Shown here in pieces: positions 18,178 to 27,255 of a stretch of 64,000 bases of DNA. Within the stretch, counting starts at the first letter, position 1. Each line of letters begins with the position of its first letter. The position numbers were made by a program, and so were the translations under genes. The stretch is from Mycobacterium sp. DL592 (GTDB lineage: Bacteria > Actinomycetota > Actinomycetes > Mycobacteriales > Mycobacteriaceae), in the NCBI RefSeq assembly GCF_011694515.1, contig NZ_CP050192.1, positions 2,849,301 to 2,913,300 on the forward strand. The letters run 5' to 3'. The notes below the pieces were generated by a model. That model worked only from the letters and a program-made list of their open reading frames with translations, was not told where the DNA came from and did not search any database.

Positions 18178-19611
18178 GTGACGACCGTCAAGAACTTCAT
18201 CAACGGCGAACTCGTCGAGTCCGTCAGCGGCGGCACCATGCCGATCGTCGACCCGTCGACAGGTGAGAAGTACGGCACCGCACCGATTTCCAACGAGCAG
18301 GACATCGACAACGCGTATGCCGCGGCGTCGACTGCGTTCGCCGACTGGAAGCGCACCACCCCGTCGCATCGACAGAAGGCGCTGCTGGGCTTCGCCGACG
18401 ACGTCGAGAGGTCCGCGGCCGATCTGGTTGCGGCCGAGGGACGTAACACCGGCAAGCCGAACCACGTGACACTGGCCGAAGAGATCCCGCCGATGCTCGA
18501 CCAGATCCGGTTCTTCGCCGGTGCGGCGCGGATTCTGGAAGGCAAGTCCGCCGGTGAGTATCTGGAGAACCACACCTCCTGGATCCGCCGCGAGCCGGTC
18601 GGGGTGATCGGTCAGGTAGCGCCGTGGAACTACCCGATGATGATGGCCATCTGGAAGTTCTGCCCGGCCATCGCCGCGGGAAACACTGTGGTGCTCAAGC
18701 CCAGTGACACCACTCCGGTGTCCACGGTGATGCTGGCCGAGATCGCCGCCAAGCACTTCCCGCCCGGGGTGCTCAATGTCGTCTGCGGCGACCGCGTCAC
18801 CGGCGCCGCGGTGGTGGCTCATCCGACCCCGCAGATGGTATCGATCACCGGTTCGGTCGCCGCCGGGCGCGCTGTGGCCGTCAGCGCCGGCGGCCACCTC
18901 AAGCGCACCCACCTCGAACTCGGCGGCAAGGCGCCGGTCATCGTCTTCGACGATGCCGACATCGGCGCCGCCGCAGAAGGTATCGCCGTCGCCGGATATT
19001 TCAACGCCGGCCAGGACTGCACCGCGGCCACCCGGGTGCTAGCCCGCGCCGGGATCGCCGAGGAGCTCACCGCAGCGCTGGCCGAGCAGGCCAAGAGTGC
19101 GACCACCACATTCGGCCGGGCCGCCGACGACGAGGACGCCTGGGTGCCGCCGGTCAACAACCCGAACCAGCTCGAGCGGGTGCTCGGGTTCCTCTCCGAC
19201 GTGCCGTCGCACGCCACCGTCGCGGCGGGCGGAAACCGCCAGGGCGACAAGGGTTTCTACATCGAACCGACGGTCATCGGCGGACTGCGGCAGGGTGACC
19301 GTCACATCCAGGAAGAGATCTTCGGGCCGGTGATCACCGTGCAGTCCTTCGCCGACGAGGACGAGGCCATCAGCTGGGCCAACGGCGTCGAATACGGGCT
19401 CGCGTCCTCGGTGTGGACCAAGGACGTCTCACGCGCGCTGCGGGTCTCCGCTGCACTGGACTTCGGCTGCGTGTGGATCAACACCCACATCCCGCTGGTC
19501 GCCGAGATGCCGCACGGCGGATACAAGTCCTCCGGGCACGGCAAGGACCTGTCGATGTACGGCCTCGAGGACTACACCCGCATCAAGCACGTGATGGCCT
19601 ACACGGGTTAG
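18178..19611 (+). CDS. Aldehyde dehydrogenase, gamma-aminobutyraldehyde/betaine aldehyde type
   Basis: This 477-residue NAD(P)-dependent aldehyde dehydrogenase has the Asn of the active site (APWNYPMMM), the NAD-binding ITGSVAAGR, the catalytic Glu (LELGGKAP) and the catalytic Cys ([11 protein letters not shown]). GQDCTA is characteristic of the gamma-aminobutyraldehyde and betaine-aldehyde group. With gabT directly upstream, a role in converting 4-aminobutanal to GABA, or in oxidising a GabT product, is likely; succinate semialdehyde is a less likely substrate. GTG start with GGAG nearby. Confidence 0.88.
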   Translation: MTTVKNFINGELVESVSGGTMPIVDPSTGEKYGTAPISNEQDIDNAYAAASTAFADWKRTTPSHRQKALLGFADDVERSAADLVAAEGRNTGKPNHVTLAEEIPPMLDQIRFFAGAARILEGKSAGEYLENHTSWIRREPVGVIGQVAPWNYPMMMAIWKFCPAIAAGNTVVLKPSDTTPVSTVMLAEIAAKHFPPGVLNVVCGDRVTGAAVVAHPTPQMVSITGSVAAGRAVAVSAGGHLKRTHLELGGKAPVIVFDDADIGAAAEGIAVAGYFNAGQDCTAATRVLARAGIAEELTAALAEQAKSATTTFGRAADDEDAWVPPVNNPNQLERVLGFLSDVPSHATVAAGGNRQGDKGFYIEPTVIGGLRQGDRHIQEEIFGPVITVQSFADEDEAISWANGVEYGLASSVWTKDVSRALRVSAALDFGCVWINTHIPLVAEMPHGGYKSSGHGKDLSMYGLEDYTRIKHVMAYTG

Positions 19612-19616
19612 TTGGT

Positions 19617-19676
19617 GCGAACAGGCGCAAAATCGCACTCCACCAGTCGGGTTTGTGCGATTTTGCGCCTGTTCGC
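19617..19676. repeat. Hairpin element, copy B (perfect 22-nt arms, 16-nt loop)
   Basis: The arm at 19617-19638 (begins GCGAACAGGCGC, ends AAAATCGCAC) is the exact reverse complement of 19655-19676, separated by 16 bases. It starts six bases after the aldehyde dehydrogenase stop. There is no T-run after it, so a classical terminator is not obvious. Copy A at 6767-6826 has the same dimensions and a related right arm. Confidence 0.8.
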
Positions 19677-19740
19677 GGCTTCACGTACCCCACCACTGAC
19701 AGCAGATTCACAGCGACGAGCAGCAGCGTCACAGCCGCGA

Positions 19741-19777
19741 ACGGGAATATCGTTAGCTTCTCTAACGTCATTCCCGT
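19741..19777. promoter_or_regulatory. Long inverted repeat in the carboxylic acid reductase leader
   Basis: The 16-base arms at 19741-19756 (ACGGGAATATCGTTAG) and 19762-19777 pair at 14 of 16 positions across a 5-base loop. The site is 56-92 bases before the reductase start and could be a regulator-binding site or a leader RNA hairpin. The inner CGTTAG/CTAACG and outer ACGGGAAT/ATTCCCGT parts are each perfect. Confidence 0.6.
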
Positions 19778-19778
19778 C

Positions 19779-19796
19779 GGGCGCAGCGTGGCGCCC
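19779..19796. repeat. Short hairpin following the leader inverted repeat
   Basis: GGGCGC at 19779-19784 pairs with GCGCCC at 19791-19796 over a 6-base loop. It follows the preceding inverted repeat with one base between them and lies 36 bases before the reductase start codon. It is not followed by a T-run. Confidence 0.4.
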
Positions 19797-19832
19797 ACGA
19801 TTCCTGATTCTTGACTTGCTTGGAGATTCGTC

Positions 19833-22800
19833 ATGCCGCTCGATACCCGCGAAGACCGTTTCACCCGCCGAATCACCGACCTCTACGCCACCGATCCGCA
19901 GTTCGCCGCCGCCCAGCCTCTCCCCCTGGTCAGCCAGGCCGCCGCGGGGCTGCCACTGCCCGCGATGATCAAGACCGTATTCGACGGCTACGCCGATCGG
20001 CCCGCCGTGGGCCAGCGCGTCTCCCGACTGCACCTCGACCCTGACACCGGGCGCCGTACCCGGGTGACCGAACCGGCATTCGACACCCTCACCTACGCGC
20101 AGGTATGGGATCGCGTCGAGGCCATCACCCGAGCCTGGGCAGGCACCGCGGTGCATCCCCGCGACCGGGTCGCGATCCTCGGGTTCACCAGCGTGGACTA
20201 CACGGTGGTCGACCTCGCCCTCACCCAACTCGGCGCCGTCGCCGTGCCGCTGCAGACCAGCGCGGCAGCGTCTCAGCTCACGCCGATCGTCGCCGAGACC
20301 GAGCCCACCCTGATCGCCGTCGGCGCGGACTATCTCGATGACGCCACCCAGCTCGTATTGACCGGACCGGCGCTGAAACGCTTGGTGGTCTTCGATTTTC
20401 ATGCCGACGACGACGACCACCGGGAAGCCCTCGACACCGCGGTCACCACACTGGAGGGCACCGGTGTGAAAGTCACGACACTGGCGCAGGAGATCGACCG
20501 CGGCACTGCGCTCGCGGAGCATACTCCCGCCAGCGTCGACGAGGACCCCCTGGCGCTGCTGGTCTACACCTCGGGCAGCACGGGTGCCCCCAAGGGCGCC
20601 ATGTACCCCGCCAGCAAGGTCGCCGACATGTGGAGCGCGGCCGCGCAGCACTGGGACGAGCAGCACGGCAGCTTCCCGGCAATCGTGCTCAGCTTCATGC
20701 CGATGAGCCACGTGATGGGCCGTGGCGCCCTCTACGGTGCGCTGAGCACCGGCGGCACTGTGTATTTCGCCGCCCGGCCCGACCTCTCGACATTCCTCGA
20801 GGACCTCGCGCTGGTCCGCCCCACTCAGCTCAGCCTGGTCCCCCGCGTCTGGGACATGATCCACCAGGAGGTGCAGCGTGAGGTCGACCGCCGCACTGAC
20901 ATCGATGAGGACAGCGTGCTCGCCGAGAGGCGGCAGAGCCTGCTCGGCGGCCGGTTTGTCACAGCGATGAGCGGGTCGGCGCCGATCGCACCCGAACTCA
21001 AAGCCTGGGTGGAGCGGTTCCTGGACATGCACCTGGTCGAGGGATACGGCTCCACTGAGGCCGGTGCCGTGTTCGTCGACGGGCTGATCCGGCGCCCGCC
21101 GGTGACCGACTACAAACTCGTCGACGTCCCCGAACTCGGCTACTTCGGCACTGATCTGCCCCATCCGCGCGGCGAGCTGCTGGTCAAGTCCGAGCAACTG
21201 TTCGCGGGATATTACCGCCGGCCCGACGTCACCGCCGAGGTGTTCGACGCCGACGGCTTCTACCGCACCGGCGATATCGTCGCCGCCATCGGACCCGACC
21301 AGGTCCGTTATGTCGACCGGCGCAACAACGTGCTCAAGCTGTCCCAGGGCGAGTTCGTCACGGTGTCCAAGCTGGAGGCCGTGTTCACCGCGAGCCAACT
21401 GGTGTCCCAGATCTACCTGTACGCCAACAGTTCCCGGCCCTACCTGCTCGCCGTGGTGGTGCCTACCGACGAAGCCCGAACCGGCCACGATGAGGCCGAA
21501 CTCAAGTCGGCGATCACCGAGTCACTGCAGACCGTGGCGCAGACAGCGGGCCTGCAGTCCTATGAGATCCCTCGCGACATTCTCCTCGAGACAACGCCGT
21601 TCACCGTGGAGAACGGTCTGCTGACCGGCATCCGTAAGCTGGCCTGGCCGCGACTGAAGGAGCGCTACGGCCCTACCCTCGAACAGCTCTATACCGATCT
21701 GGCCCGGGCTCAGGACGACGAACTGCGGGCCATCCGCGGCAGCGCCGCCGACGCACCGGTGCTGGCGACGCTCATCCGTGCGGCAGGCGCGCTGCTGGGC
21801 ACACCCGCTGCCGATCTCGACACCGGGGCACATTTCACCGATCTCGGCGGAGACTCGTTGTCCGCGTTGAGTTTTGCTAACCTCCTCAACGAGATCTTCG
21901 GTGTCGAAGTGCCAGTCGGGGTGATCGTCAGCCCGGCCAGCGACCTGCGGTCCATCGCCGCCTACGTCGAGGCCGAGCGTGCCTCAGCCAGCACGCGGCC
22001 GACCTTCGCCGCGGTGCACGGCGCCGACGCCACCGAGGTTCACGCCAAAGACCTGACGCTGCAACGGTTCATCGACGCCGAATCACTCGCCGCGGCCGCT
22101 ACGCTGCCCGGCCCGCGCCGTGAGATCCGCACCGTCCTGCTCACCGGAGCGACGGGCTTCCTGGGCCGCTACCTCGCCATCGAGTGGCTCGAGCGGATGA
22201 GCCTGGTCGGGGGCAAGGTCATCTGCCTGGTGCGCGCCCGCTCCGACGAGGATGCCCGCGCCCGCCTGGACGCCACCTTCGACAGCGGCGACGCGGGACT
22301 TCTCGCGCACTACCGGCAGCTGGCCGCCGAGCATCTCGAGGTCCTCGCCGGCGACAAGGGTGAGCACAACCTCGGACTCGATGCGCCCACCTGGCAGCGG
22401 CTCGCCGACACCGTCGACCTGATCGTCGACCCGGCCGCACTGGTCAACCATGTGCTGCCCTACCGGGAGTTGTTCGCCCCCAACGTGTTAGGCACTGCGG
22501 AGCTGATCCGCATCGCACTGGCGACACGCATCAAGCCCTACGTCTACGTCTCGACGATCGGAGTCGGTGCCGGCATCACCCCGGGCCGCTTCGTCGAAGA
22601 CGCCGACATCCGCACGATCAGCGCAACACGGGCGGTCGACGACTCCTATGCCAACGGCTACGGCAACAGCAAGTGGGCCGGTGAGGTACTGCTGCGGGAA
22701 GCCCACGACCTGGCGGGCCTGCCGGTCTCGGTGTTCCGCTGCGACATGATCCTGGCCGATACCAGCTATGCCGGCCAGCTCAACCTGCCCGACATGTTCA

Positions 22801-23318
22801 CCCGGATGATGTTGAGCCTGGTCGCCACCGGAGTGGCCCCGGCGTCGTTCTACGAACTGGACGCGGCGGGAAACCGGCAACGCGCGCACTATGACGGGTT
22901 GCCGGTCGAATTCGTGGCCGAGGCCATCTCCACACTGGGCGCCCAGGTCACCGACGGCTTCGAGACCTATCACGTGATGAACCCCTACGACGACGGTATC
23001 GGGCTCGACGAGTTCGTCGACTGGTTGATCGACGCCGGATACCCGATCCAGCGGATCGCCGACTACGACCAGTGGCTGCAGCGGTTCGAGACCGCGATGC
23101 GGGGCCTGCCCGAACGGCAGCGGCACTATTCGCTACTGCCGCTGCTGCACAACTACCGGCGACCCGAGCGCCCCCTGCGCGGATCCATCGCGCCCACCGA
23201 CCTGTTCCGGACGGCGGTCCAGGAGGCGAAGATCGGCGCGGACAAGGACATCCCGCATGTGTCGTCCGATGTCGTCGTCAAGTACGCGACGGACCTTTCT
23301 CTGCTCGGGCTGTTGTAA
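19833..23318 (+). CDS. car: Carboxylic acid reductase (adenylation-thiolation-reductase)
   Basis: This 1161-residue multidomain enzyme reduces carboxylic acids to aldehydes using ATP and NADPH. The adenylation domain (about 1-640) has YTSGSTGAPKG (about residues 244-254), GYGSTEAG, and FYRTGD. The thiolation domain (about 650-735) has the phosphopantetheine Ser in DLGGDSLSALSF (about residue 675). The thioester-reductase domain (about 765-1161) has TGATGFLGRYLA and the catalytic Tyr/Lys in NGYGNSKWAGE (near 941-951). It is homologous to mycobacterial FadD9 (Rv2590) and Nocardia Car. It needs a phosphopantetheinyl transferase, not encoded here. The start ATG follows a GGAG site; the leader contains several hairpins. 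Confidence 0.95.
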   Translation: MPLDTREDRFTRRITDLYATDPQFAAAQPLPLVSQAAAGLPLPAMIKTVFDGYADRPAVGQRVSRLHLDPDTGRRTRVTEPAFDTLTYAQVWDRVEAITRAWAGTAVHPRDRVAILGFTSVDYTVVDLALTQLGAVAVPLQTSAAASQLTPIVAETEPTLIAVGADYLDDATQLVLTGPALKRLVVFDFHADDDDHREALDTAVTTLEGTGVKVTTLAQEIDRGTALAEHTPASVDEDPLALLVYTSGSTGAPKGAMYPASKVADMWSAAAQHWDEQHGSFPAIVLSFMPMSHVMGRGALYGALSTGGTVYFAARPDLSTFLEDLALVRPTQLSLVPRVWDMIHQEVQREVDRRTDIDEDSVLAERRQSLLGGRFVTAMSGSAPIAPELKAWVERFLDMHLVEGYGSTEAGAVFVDGLIRRPPVTDYKLVDVPELGYFGTDLPHPRGELLVKSEQLFAGYYRRPDVTAEVFDADGFYRTGDIVAAIGPDQVRYVDRRNNVLKLSQGEFVTVSKLEAVFTASQLVSQIYLYANSSRPYLLAVVVPTDEARTGHDEAELKSAITESLQTVAQTAGLQSYEIPRDILLETTPFTVENGLLTGIRKLAWPRLKERYGPTLEQLYTDLARAQDDELRAIRGSAADAPVLATLIRAAGALLGTPAADLDTGAHFTDLGGDSLSALSFANLLNEIFGVEVPVGVIVSPASDLRSIAAYVEAERASASTRPTFAAVHGADATEVHAKDLTLQRFIDAESLAAAATLPGPRREIRTVLLTGATGFLGRYLAIEWLERMSLVGGKVICLVRARSDEDARARLDATFDSGDAGLLAHYRQLAAEHLEVLAGDKGEHNLGLDAPTWQRLADTVDLIVDPAALVNHVLPYRELFAPNVLGTAELIRIALATRIKPYVYVSTIGVGAGITPGRFVEDADIRTISATRAVDDSYANGYGNSKWAGEVLLREAHDLAGLPVSVFRCDMILADTSYAGQLNLPDMFTRMMLSLVATGVAPASFYELDAAGNRQRAHYDGLPVEFVAEAISTLGAQVTDGFETYHVMNPYDDGIGLDEFVDWLIDAGYPIQRIADYDQWLQRFETAMRGLPERQRHYSLLPLLHNYRRPERPLRGSIAPTDLFRTAVQEAKIGADKDIPHVSSDVVVKYATDLSLLGLL

Positions 23319-23333
23319 TCCATTTTGCGAACT

Positions 23334-23385
23334 CGCCACCAGGGTCGCGGTCGGCGCGATCCACGACCCTGGTGGCGTTTCTTTG
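23334..23385 (+). terminator. Strong rho-independent-like terminator after the reductase gene
   Basis: A perfect 14-base stem, CGCCACCAGGGTCG at 23334-23347 with its complement at 23364-23377, closes a 16-base loop and is followed by TTTCTTT. It begins 16 bases after the reductase stop codon, so it probably ends that transcript and isolates the downstream cyclase gene. Confidence 0.85.
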
Positions 23386-23437
23386 CAAGCAGTAGGATCG
23401 TCAGATCTTGGGGGGCGTGGGCCGGCGCGGGGAGCAG

Positions 23438-24550
23438 ATGCACAGGGACGACGGCGTGATGGCGTCGCTTCGGCAATGGTGGGCCCAGCCCGATCAGTAC
23501 AACTGGTTCTCGGAGTTCCTCGCGTCGCGGCAGCTGCAGGGATTCACCCGGACGATGGCTGGCTCGACCGCCGCGTTCTTCGCGGTCGTGCCGATTCTGA
23601 TGCTGTGGAGCCCGTCAGGGCCACAGGGGCGGGTGGGCACCATCGGAGCGATCACGATGTCGCTGCTGTGCGTGACCGGGGGCATCATGTGGCTCGTGTG
23701 CTGGCCGACCCAACGCCAGTCAGCCGCGTTCGCCCTCGGCGGCAATGCGTGTGTGACCCTCGGTTGCCTGATCGCCGGAAGCCCCATCACCGGGCTGCTG
23801 GCCTGCACCACATTCGCTCCTCTTGCCGGGTATGTGGCGTTGTTCCACTCCAGCCGGCTGTTGACGGCCACCCTGATCAACGCGGGCCTGACGACGGCGT
23901 TGGCGGCTGCCCGGATCGCCGCCGCCGGTGATATCGCCTTGGCAGCAGGGCATTTCGTGGCGGTGGCGATCGCGGTGGTCGCCGTGCCGTTCGCCGCTCA
24001 GGTGCTGGTGCACCTACTGACGGTGGATGCGCTGATGTCGCACACCGATCCGCTGACCGGGCTGCGGAACCGGCGCGGCTACTACCGCTCCACGGTCCAG
24101 CTGATCGACACCGCAGGCGACTCTGCGTCGTCGTGTCTCACCGTCACCCTTGTCGACCTGGACGGGTTCAAACAGATCAACGACCGGCACGGCCACGGCT
24201 TCGGCGACGCGGTGCTGATCGCGGTCGCCGACAATCTGCGGCGCTTCAGCGCCATGAATTCCGTGGTGGCGCGGGTGGGCGGCGAAGAATTCCTGATCGC
24301 GGAGCTGGCGGCACCCAGTGACGCCGCGGCTCGCGCCGAACGGCTGCGCCAGGCCGTCGCGTCGGCGCCTGGCGGGGTCACCGCCAGCCTCGGGATGGCC
24401 TCGATGGCACTCGCCGATATCGGCCGGGGTGCGCAGCAGCGGGTTATCGAGCATCTGGTGGACGAAGCCGATACGGCGATGTACGAGGCGAAGCGGGCCG
24501 GCGGCAACCAGACGCGGCATCGGCCGTCGCCGAGCCGCCTGATCGACTGA
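23438..24550 (+). CDS. Membrane-bound diguanylate cyclase (GGDEF)
   Basis: This protein of about 370 residues has an N-terminal membrane domain (about residues 35-190, six likely helices) and a C-terminal GGDEF domain that makes cyclic di-GMP from GTP. The active-site loop is RVGGEEFLI (about residue 281) and the preceding metal-site region is LVDLDGFKQINDRHGHGFGD. The product-inhibition RxxD motif normally five residues before GGEEF is absent (AMNSVVARVGGEEF). The start is uncertain: ATG 23438 follows GGGGAG closely, and ATG 23459 (MASLRQWWAQP) is the alternative. Confidence 0.88.
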   Translation: MHRDDGVMASLRQWWAQPDQYNWFSEFLASRQLQGFTRTMAGSTAAFFAVVPILMLWSPSGPQGRVGTIGAITMSLLCVTGGIMWLVCWPTQRQSAAFALGGNACVTLGCLIAGSPITGLLACTTFAPLAGYVALFHSSRLLTATLINAGLTTALAAARIAAAGDIALAAGHFVAVAIAVVAVPFAAQVLVHLLTVDALMSHTDPLTGLRNRRGYYRSTVQLIDTAGDSASSCLTVTLVDLDGFKQINDRHGHGFGDAVLIAVADNLRRFSAMNSVVARVGGEEFLIAELAAPSDAAARAERLRQAVASAPGGVTASLGMASMALADIGRGAQQRVIEHLVDEADTAMYEAKRAGGNQTRHRPSPSRLID

Positions 24551-24558
24551 AGGTTGAC

Positions 24559-24942
24559 CTACAGCACCGCGATCGCCAGCAGGCCCACGGCGATCAGCGG
24601 GAAAACGCCCTGCGTGATCGCGGCTCGCGCCTTGTCGGGCGAGACTGCCAGCAGTACGACCGCCGCGGCCAGCATGGAGCCGACGCCGGCGAACACCAGC
24701 GCAGCGCCGACAGCGTTGTGGCCCAACACGATTGCCACGATACCGACGGCGGTCACGATCGCCAGGAACAGGTTGTAGAAGCCCTGGTTGAATGCCAGCA
24801 GCTTGGTCGTCTCGGCTTCCTCGGGCGTGGTGCCGAACACCTTTCGGGTGCGCGGTGAGGTCCAGGTCAGCGATTCCATGACGAAGATGTAGACGTGCAG
24901 CAGCGCGGCGAGCGCGGCGAATACCAGGGCGGCGGCGGTCAT
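24559..24942 (-). CDS. DUF1304 family membrane protein
   Basis: This 127-residue protein has four hydrophobic segments and the family pattern HVYIFVMESLTW near the N-terminus, followed by FNQGFYNLFLA. These DUF1304 proteins are small integral membrane proteins of unknown function. ATG 24942 is preceded by GGAAC. It converges on the diguanylate cyclase gene with eight bases between stops and lies just downstream of ruvB. Confidence 0.85.
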   Translation of the reverse strand: MTAAALVFAALAALLHVYIFVMESLTWTSPRTRKVFGTTPEEAETTKLLAFNQGFYNLFLAIVTAVGIVAIVLGHNAVGAALVFAGVGSMLAAAVVLLAVSPDKARAAITQGVFPLIAVGLLAIAVL

Positions 24943-24964
24943 ATGGCGTTCCGTTCGTCGAAGT

Positions 24965-26032
24965 TCACTCGAACAATCCGGACGGCCCGAGCCCGCTGGC
25001 ACGCGGCGGCGGCACCATTCCGAGGTGGGTCCACGCTAGTGGCGTGGCGACGCGGCCGCGCGGAGTTCGCGCGATCATGCCCGCGCGCACCAGGAACGGC
25101 TCGCACACCTCCTCGACGGTGGTGGCCTCCTCCCCGACGGCGACCGCCAGTGTCGAGACCCCCACCGGGCCGCCGCCGAAGCTCTTGGTCAGCGCGGAGA
25201 GCACCGCCCGGTCGAGGCGGTCCAGGCCTAGTTCGTCGACGTCGTAGACCGCCAGAGCAGCCTTGGCGATGTCGCGGGTGATGATCCCGTCGGCACGTAC
25301 CTCGGCGTAGTCACGCACGCGGCGCAACAGCCGGTTGGCAATCCGCGGGGTCCCCCGCGACCGGCGGGCGATCTCGGCGCCGGCTTCCGCACCGAGTTCG
25401 ATGCCGAGGATTCCTGCCGAACGGCCCAGCACGCGTTCGAGTTCCGGGGGCTCGTAGAAGTCCATGTGCGCGGTGAATCCGAAGCGGTCCCGCAGCGGGC
25501 CGGTCAGCGCCCCGGACCTTGTAGTCGCACCGACGAGGGTGAACGGGGCCACCTCCAAGGGAATCGACGTGGCGCCGGGGCCTTTGCCCACCACCACGTC
25601 GACGCGGAAGTCCTCCATCGCCAGGTACAGCATCTCCTCGGCGGGCCGCGCGATGCGGTGGATCTCGTCGATGAACAACACGTCGTGCTCGACGAGGTTG
25701 GACAGCATCGCTGCCAGGTCACCGGCGCGCTCCAGCGCAGGCCCGGAGGTGACACGAAGCGACGAGCCCAGCTCGCCGGCGATGATCATCGCCAGTGACG
25801 TCTTGCCCAGACCGGGCGGACCGGACAGCAGGATGTGATCCGGTGTGCCGCCGCGGTTCTTGGCGCCCTCGAGGACCAGCTGCAGCTGTTCGCGCACCCG
25901 CGCCTGCCCGATGAACTCTCGCAGCGACCGCGGCCGCAGGCTGGCGTCGATATCGCCCTCGCCGACGCTGAGCATCGGCGAGACGTCCCGGTCGGGGTCG
26001 TCGTCCTCGGTGTCGCCCTCGAACCTGCTCAT
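24965..26032 (-). CDS. ruvB: Holliday junction branch-migration ATPase RuvB
   Basis: This 355-residue AAA+ motor drives branch migration with RuvA. Walker A is GPPGLGKTS, Walker B is VLFIDEIHR, sensor 1 is GATTRSG and the arginine finger region GPLRDRFGF is present. The C-terminal winged-helix domain ends [18 protein letters not shown]. It overlaps ruvA by four bases (ATGA) and forms the last gene of ruvC-ruvA-ruvB. Confidence 0.97.
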   Translation of the reverse strand: MSRFEGDTEDDDPDRDVSPMLSVGEGDIDASLRPRSLREFIGQARVREQLQLVLEGAKNRGGTPDHILLSGPPGLGKTSLAMIIAGELGSSLRVTSGPALERAGDLAAMLSNLVEHDVLFIDEIHRIARPAEEMLYLAMEDFRVDVVVGKGPGATSIPLEVAPFTLVGATTRSGALTGPLRDRFGFTAHMDFYEPPELERVLGRSAGILGIELGAEAGAEIARRSRGTPRIANRLLRRVRDYAEVRADGIITRDIAKAALAVYDVDELGLDRLDRAVLSALTKSFGGGPVGVSTLAVAVGEEATTVEEVCEPFLVRAGMIARTPRGRVATPLAWTHLGMVPPPRASGLGPSGLFE

Positions 26033-26622
26033 TTGGTCTTGCCCAGCAATGACAGAGCAGCGCGCAGCGCGCTGGACGTGTTGGCATCGGGGTCAGCGGC
26101 CAGGACCTTGTCGCAGGCTTCCTCGGCTTGCTTGATCGCAAAGCCAAGTCCGACAAGGGCTTCCACGACGGGTCCGCGCACCGCATGCCCGGAGACCGTG
26201 GCCACCCCGGCCGAACTGGGCAGCGAGCCGATCTTGTCGCGCAGCTCGAGCACCATGCGCTCGGCACCACGCTTGCCGATGCCGGGCACCCGGGTCAGCG
26301 CGGTGACGTCACCGTCGGCCAGCGCCTGGCGCAACGCGGTCGCGTCGTAGACCGCCAGCGTGGCCAGGGCGATCTTGGGGCCCACGCCGGAGACACCGAG
26401 CAACGTCGAGAACAGGTCGCGGGCATCGGCGTCGGCGAACCCGTAGAGCGTCTGGGAGTCCTCGCGCACGATCATCGCGGTGATCAGCCGGGCTTCGCTG
26501 CCCCGGCGCAGGGTCGCCAGCGTCGACGGGGTGGCCATCACCTTGTAGCCCACCCCGGCGGCCTCGATGACGACGTGGTCGAGGGCGATGTCGAGGACCT
26601 CGCCGCGCACCGAGGCGATCAT
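26029..26622 (-). CDS. ruvA: Holliday junction DNA-binding protein RuvA
   Basis: This 197-residue protein binds four-way junctions and loads RuvB. It starts [20 protein letters not shown], typical of the RuvA OB-fold domain. Helix-hairpin-helix motifs follow ([38 protein letters not shown]), and a C-terminal domain contacts RuvB. It overlaps both neighbours by four bases. Confidence 0.97.
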   Translation of the reverse strand: MIASVRGEVLDIALDHVVIEAAGVGYKVMATPSTLATLRRGSEARLITAMIVREDSQTLYGFADADARDLFSTLLGVSGVGPKIALATLAVYDATALRQALADGDVTALTRVPGIGKRGAERMVLELRDKIGSLPSSAGVATVSGHAVRGPVVEALVGLGFAIKQAEEACDKVLAADPDANTSSALRAALSLLGKTK

Positions 26623-27173
26623 CTCGCCGCCTTCAGCCGCGCGACGTACGCCCGCTTCTGCTCGGCGGCCATCGCCTCGGCCTTGGCCATCCGCGCGATC
26701 ATCGGGGCCCGCCAGCAGTGGCAGATCGCCAGGGCGAGCGCGTCGGCGGCATCAGCCGGTGTGGGTTTCTGTTGCAGCTGCAGGATCCGGGTGACCATCG
26801 CGGTCACCTGTGCCTTGTCGGCGCGGCCGTTGCCGGTGACGGCGGCCTTGACCTCACTGGGGGTATGGAAGTGGACGTCGATGTCGCGGCGCGCAGCGGC
26901 CAGGGCGATCACCCCGGCGGCCTGGGCGGTGCCCATCGCGGTGTTGGCGTTCTGGTTGGCGAACACCCGCTCGATGGCCAGCACCTCGGGCACGTGGGTG
27001 TCGAGCCAGTGCTCGACGGTGTCGCTGATGGTGAGCAGCCGCTTCTGCAGCGGCTGATCGGCCGGGGTACGCACCACGTCGACATCCAGTGCGGTCACCT
27101 GACGCCCGCCGCTGCCCTCGATCACCGACAGACCGCAGCGCGTCAACCCTGGGTCGACTCCCATCACCCGCAC
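26619..27173 (-). CDS. ruvC: Holliday junction endonuclease RuvC
   Basis: This 184-residue resolvase has the first catalytic Asp in [12 protein letters not shown], a Glu in [12 protein letters not shown], and the C-terminal acidic pair in [12 protein letters not shown]. It cleaves Holliday junctions moved by RuvAB. The start is GTG 27173. A LexA-type palindrome lies 17 bases upstream, indicating SOS induction of ruvCAB. Confidence 0.97.
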   Translation of the reverse strand: MRVMGVDPGLTRCGLSVIEGSGGRQVTALDVDVVRTPADQPLQKRLLTISDTVEHWLDTHVPEVLAIERVFANQNANTAMGTAQAAGVIALAAARRDIDVHFHTPSEVKAAVTGNGRADKAQVTAMVTRILQLQQKPTPADAADALALAICHCWRAPMIARMAKAEAMAAEQKRAYVARLKAAR

Positions 27174-27189
27174 GGATCGCCTTTCGCCT

Positions 27190-27205
27190 ACGAACAGCTG
27201 TTCGA
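27190..27205 (-). promoter_or_regulatory. LexA (SOS) box upstream of ruvC
   Basis: ACGAACAGCTGTTCGA matches the mycobacterial SOS box pattern TCGAAC-N4-GTTCGA at 11 of 12 fixed positions; the inner CGAAC/GTTCG half-sites are perfect. It is 17 bases before the ruvC start. ruvC is a known LexA target in M. tuberculosis. Confidence 0.85.
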
Positions 27206-27255
27206 TACCTTAACCGCTGCGAGCGACAGCATCGCGTAGCGACATACCCACCGGG

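Noticed and set aside
19608..21488. A 626-codon minus-strand open frame opposite the carboxylic acid reductase
   Set aside because: It mirrors the codon structure of the reductase and has no ribosome site or family similarity.
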